DNA of 6,298 nucleotides from NCBI GenBank assembly GCA_938030645.1, contig CALHHQ010000267.1:1-6298 (forward strand). Direction: 5' to 3'. The DNA comes from an uncultured Rhizobiaceae group bacterium. Its GTDB lineage: Bacteria; Pseudomonadota; Alphaproteobacteria; Rhizobiales; Rhizobiaceae. Under the pieces are notes generated by a model, which had not been told where the DNA came from, ran no database searches, and saw nothing but the letters and a program-made list of their open reading frames with translations. Made by a program: the position numbers and the translations under genes. This document shows, in pieces, positions 4,572 to 6,298 of this stretch (positions are counted from its first letter, which is position 1; every line of letters begins with the position of its first letter).

Positions 4572-6298
4572 ATGACAAACCTGTACAACGGACTGGCCAA
4601 TACCAAGCAGGACATTGGAACTTCAAAACCAAAACGCAACACAGCCGAAGGCCTATACGATCCACGCAACGAACACGATGCGTGTGGCTTGGGTTTCATT
4701 GCCAATATGAAGGGCAAGAAATCTCACAAAATCATTCAGGACGGCATACGCATACTGGAGAATCTGGAACATCGCGGCGCAACTGGTGCAGACCCCCTTA
4801 TGGGCGATGGCGCAGGCATGCTGGTCCAAATTCCTCATGATTTTTTTAAGGAAGAATGTGGGAAAATTGGCATCACGCTGCCAGCCGCTGAGGAATATGG
4901 ACTTGGCTTTTTCTTCACAACCAGAGACGAGCCCACTCAAGAAAAAATCAAAAAGGTTATAGAAGGCGTTGCCGCCGAAGAAGGTTTTGAGGTTTTGGGA
5001 TGGCGTCTGGCACCCGTGAACAACGAAAAACTATCCGTCGATCCAGAAATCGCAGCGTCAGAACCAGCATCATGGCAAGGCTTCTTCACGAGTACAAAAG
5101 GGTTGAAAGGTGACGAGTTCGAACGAGCACTTTATATTTTCCGCCGTTCGCTTTCCAACCGAGTGTTCGCAGAGTTGGGTGGTATGGATGACTTTTATCC
5201 TGTCTCCATGTCTTCGCGCACAGTTGTTTACAAAGGCATGTTTCTCGCTGATCAGCTTGGCCCTTACTACGATGATCTGCGTGACGAACGCTTTGTCTCA
5301 GCACTTGCATTGGTGCACCAACGCTTCTCAACAAACACGTTCCCATCTTGGAAACTGGCGCACCCGTATCGCATGGTAGCTCACAATGGTGAGATCAACA
5401 CATTGCGCGGCAATGTGAACTGGATGGCAGCACGCCAAGCCACACTGTCTTCTCCGAAATTCGGCGATGATATCGAAAAAATCTGGCCTGTTTCCTACGA
5501 AGGGCAATCCGACACCGCTTGTTTCGACAACGCTTTGGAACTTTTGGTTCAGGGCGGTTACTCGTTGGCACATGCTATGATGATGCTGATACCGGAAGCT
5601 TGGGCGGGCAATCCGCTTATGGATGAGGAGCGGCGCGCGTTTTACGAGTATCATGCGGCCCTTATGGAACCATGGGACGGCCCTGCTGCTGTCGCCTTTA
5701 CCGATGGTCGCCAAATTGGCGCAACCCTTGACCGCAACGGACTGCGCCCTGCCCGTTACTTCGTTTTAGATGATGACACCGTTGTTTTGGCATCCGAAGC
5801 AGGCACGCTTCCATTTGACGAAAGTCAGGTTGTCACAAAATGGCGTTTGCAGCCTGGAAAAATGCTCCTGATCGATTTGGAAGAAGGCAAGATCATCTCT
5901 GATGAAGAGATCAAGCATCAGCTGTCTACAAAATTGCCTTACGATAAATGGTTGGCTGAAACGCAAATCGTTCTGGAAGAATTGCCCGGCGAAAAATCAT
6001 CCCCGCGCAAATACAAAGGCGATGCTCTGCTGGATGGTCAGCAAGCGTTTGGCTACACGCAAGAAGACATCAAAGTGTTGATGACGCCGATGGCCACAAC
6101 AGGCCAAGAAGCGCTCGGCTCTATGGGAACTGACACGCCGATTTCTGCGATCTCTGATAAGGCGAAACTTCTCTACACATACTTCAAGCAAAACTTTGCT
6201 CAAGTGACCAACCCGCCCATTGATCCGATCCGCGAAGAATCCGTCATGAGCCTCGTGTCCTTTATTGGCCCGCGTCCAAACCTATTCGACGTTGAACA
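4572..6298 (+). CDS. gltB: Glutamate synthase (NADPH) large subunit, 5' part
   Basis: The reading frame is open to the window edge, 575 full codons of a family usually about 1,500 residues or more. GltB takes glutamine and 2-oxoglutarate to two glutamates, with GltD supplying electrons from NADPH; with glutamine synthetase it forms the main ammonium-assimilation route in the cytoplasm. A 37-residue propeptide precedes Cys38 in HDACGLGFIA, the N-terminal nucleophile of the class II glutaminase domain. Further glutaminase motifs are LEHRGATGAD, HQRFSTNT (249-256), AHNGEINTLRGN (270-281) and LDRNGLRPAR. The central domain begins near 490, with YTQEDI, GSMGTDTP (516-523) and FAQVTNPPIDPIREE. The FMN and iron-sulphur regions lie outside. 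The ATG at 4572 is chosen over the in-frame ATG at 4566 because AAGGAG (4559-4564) sits seven bases before the former and only one before the latter. Nothing is broken in the part seen. Confidence 0.97.
   Translation, partial: MTNLYNGLANTKQDIGTSKPKRNTAEGLYDPRNEHDACGLGFIANMKGKKSHKIIQDGIRILENLEHRGATGADPLMGDGAGMLVQIPHDFFKEECGKIGITLPAAEEYGLGFFFTTRDEPTQEKIKKVIEGVAAEEGFEVLGWRLAPVNNEKLSVDPEIAASEPASWQGFFTSTKGLKGDEFERALYIFRRSLSNRVFAELGGMDDFYPVSMSSRTVVYKGMFLADQLGPYYDDLRDERFVSALALVHQRFSTNTFPSWKLAHPYRMVAHNGEINTLRGNVNWMAARQATLSSPKFGDDIEKIWPVSYEGQSDTACFDNALELLVQGGYSLAHAMMMLIPEAWAGNPLMDEERRAFYEYHAALMEPWDGPAAVAFTDGRQIGATLDRNGLRPARYFVLDDDTVVLASEAGTLPFDESQVVTKWRLQPGKMLLIDLEEGKIISDEEIKHQLSTKLPYDKWLAETQIVLEELPGEKSSPRKYKGDALLDGQQAFGYTQEDIKVLMTPMATTGQEALGSMGTDTPISAISDKAKLLYTYFKQNFAQVTNPPIDPIREESVMSLVSFIGPRPNLFDVE

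Overview
The window looks like chromosomal DNA of an alphaproteobacterium, most likely of the order Hyphomicrobiales (Rhizobiales). Four things point there: a CpdR-type single-domain response regulator; an HutG-like gene followed by an inositol-monophosphatase-type hisN; a class A small heat-shock gene with a rhizobial-style ROSE RNA thermometer; and an alphaproteobacterial-type GltB. Base composition is AT-richer by eye than in typical soil rhizobia, which would suit a marine member, but this is only an impression. I see no mobile element, CRISPR array, tRNA or rRNA.

Layout. At 92-451 (minus) is cpdR, a 119-residue receiver protein. A divergent spacer of about 200 bases separates it from a plus-strand pair: an N-formylglutamate amidohydrolase-like gene (658-1560, TTG start) and hisN, histidinol-phosphate phosphatase (1588-2382, GTG start). 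An alpha/beta hydrolase of the lysophospholipase/monoacylglycerol lipase type (2404-3384, minus) converges on hisN with a 21-base gap. Divergent from it is an Hsp20 gene (3575-4048, plus). A spacer of about 520 bases follows, with a strong hairpin terminator that reads best on the minus strand. The window ends inside gltB (from 4572, plus), the glutamate synthase large subunit, of which 575 codons are present.

The clearest regulatory system is upstream of hsp20. A near-perfect RpoH (sigma-32) promoter, CTTGAAA-N13-CCCCATAT, lies directly upstream of a leader of about 89 bases that can fold into three hairpins. The last hairpin buries the Shine-Dalgarno sequence opposite a UCGCU motif, with a G.G mismatch and a bulged C, which is the hallmark of a ROSE element. 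Heat would therefore act twice, on transcription through RpoH and on translation through melting of the hairpin. A 57-codon open frame across this region is very probably spurious.

The most novel possibility is an unannotated minus-strand RNA at about 4247-4075. It has a plausible promoter, a small GAAA-loop hairpin, a central hairpin and a U5 intrinsic terminator, and no minus-strand gene lies upstream of that terminator inside the spacer. This is inference from sequence alone. The protein-coding genes are mostly well-known housekeeping or stress families, with two links to histidine metabolism (hisN, HutG-like) and one to nitrogen assimilation (gltB).
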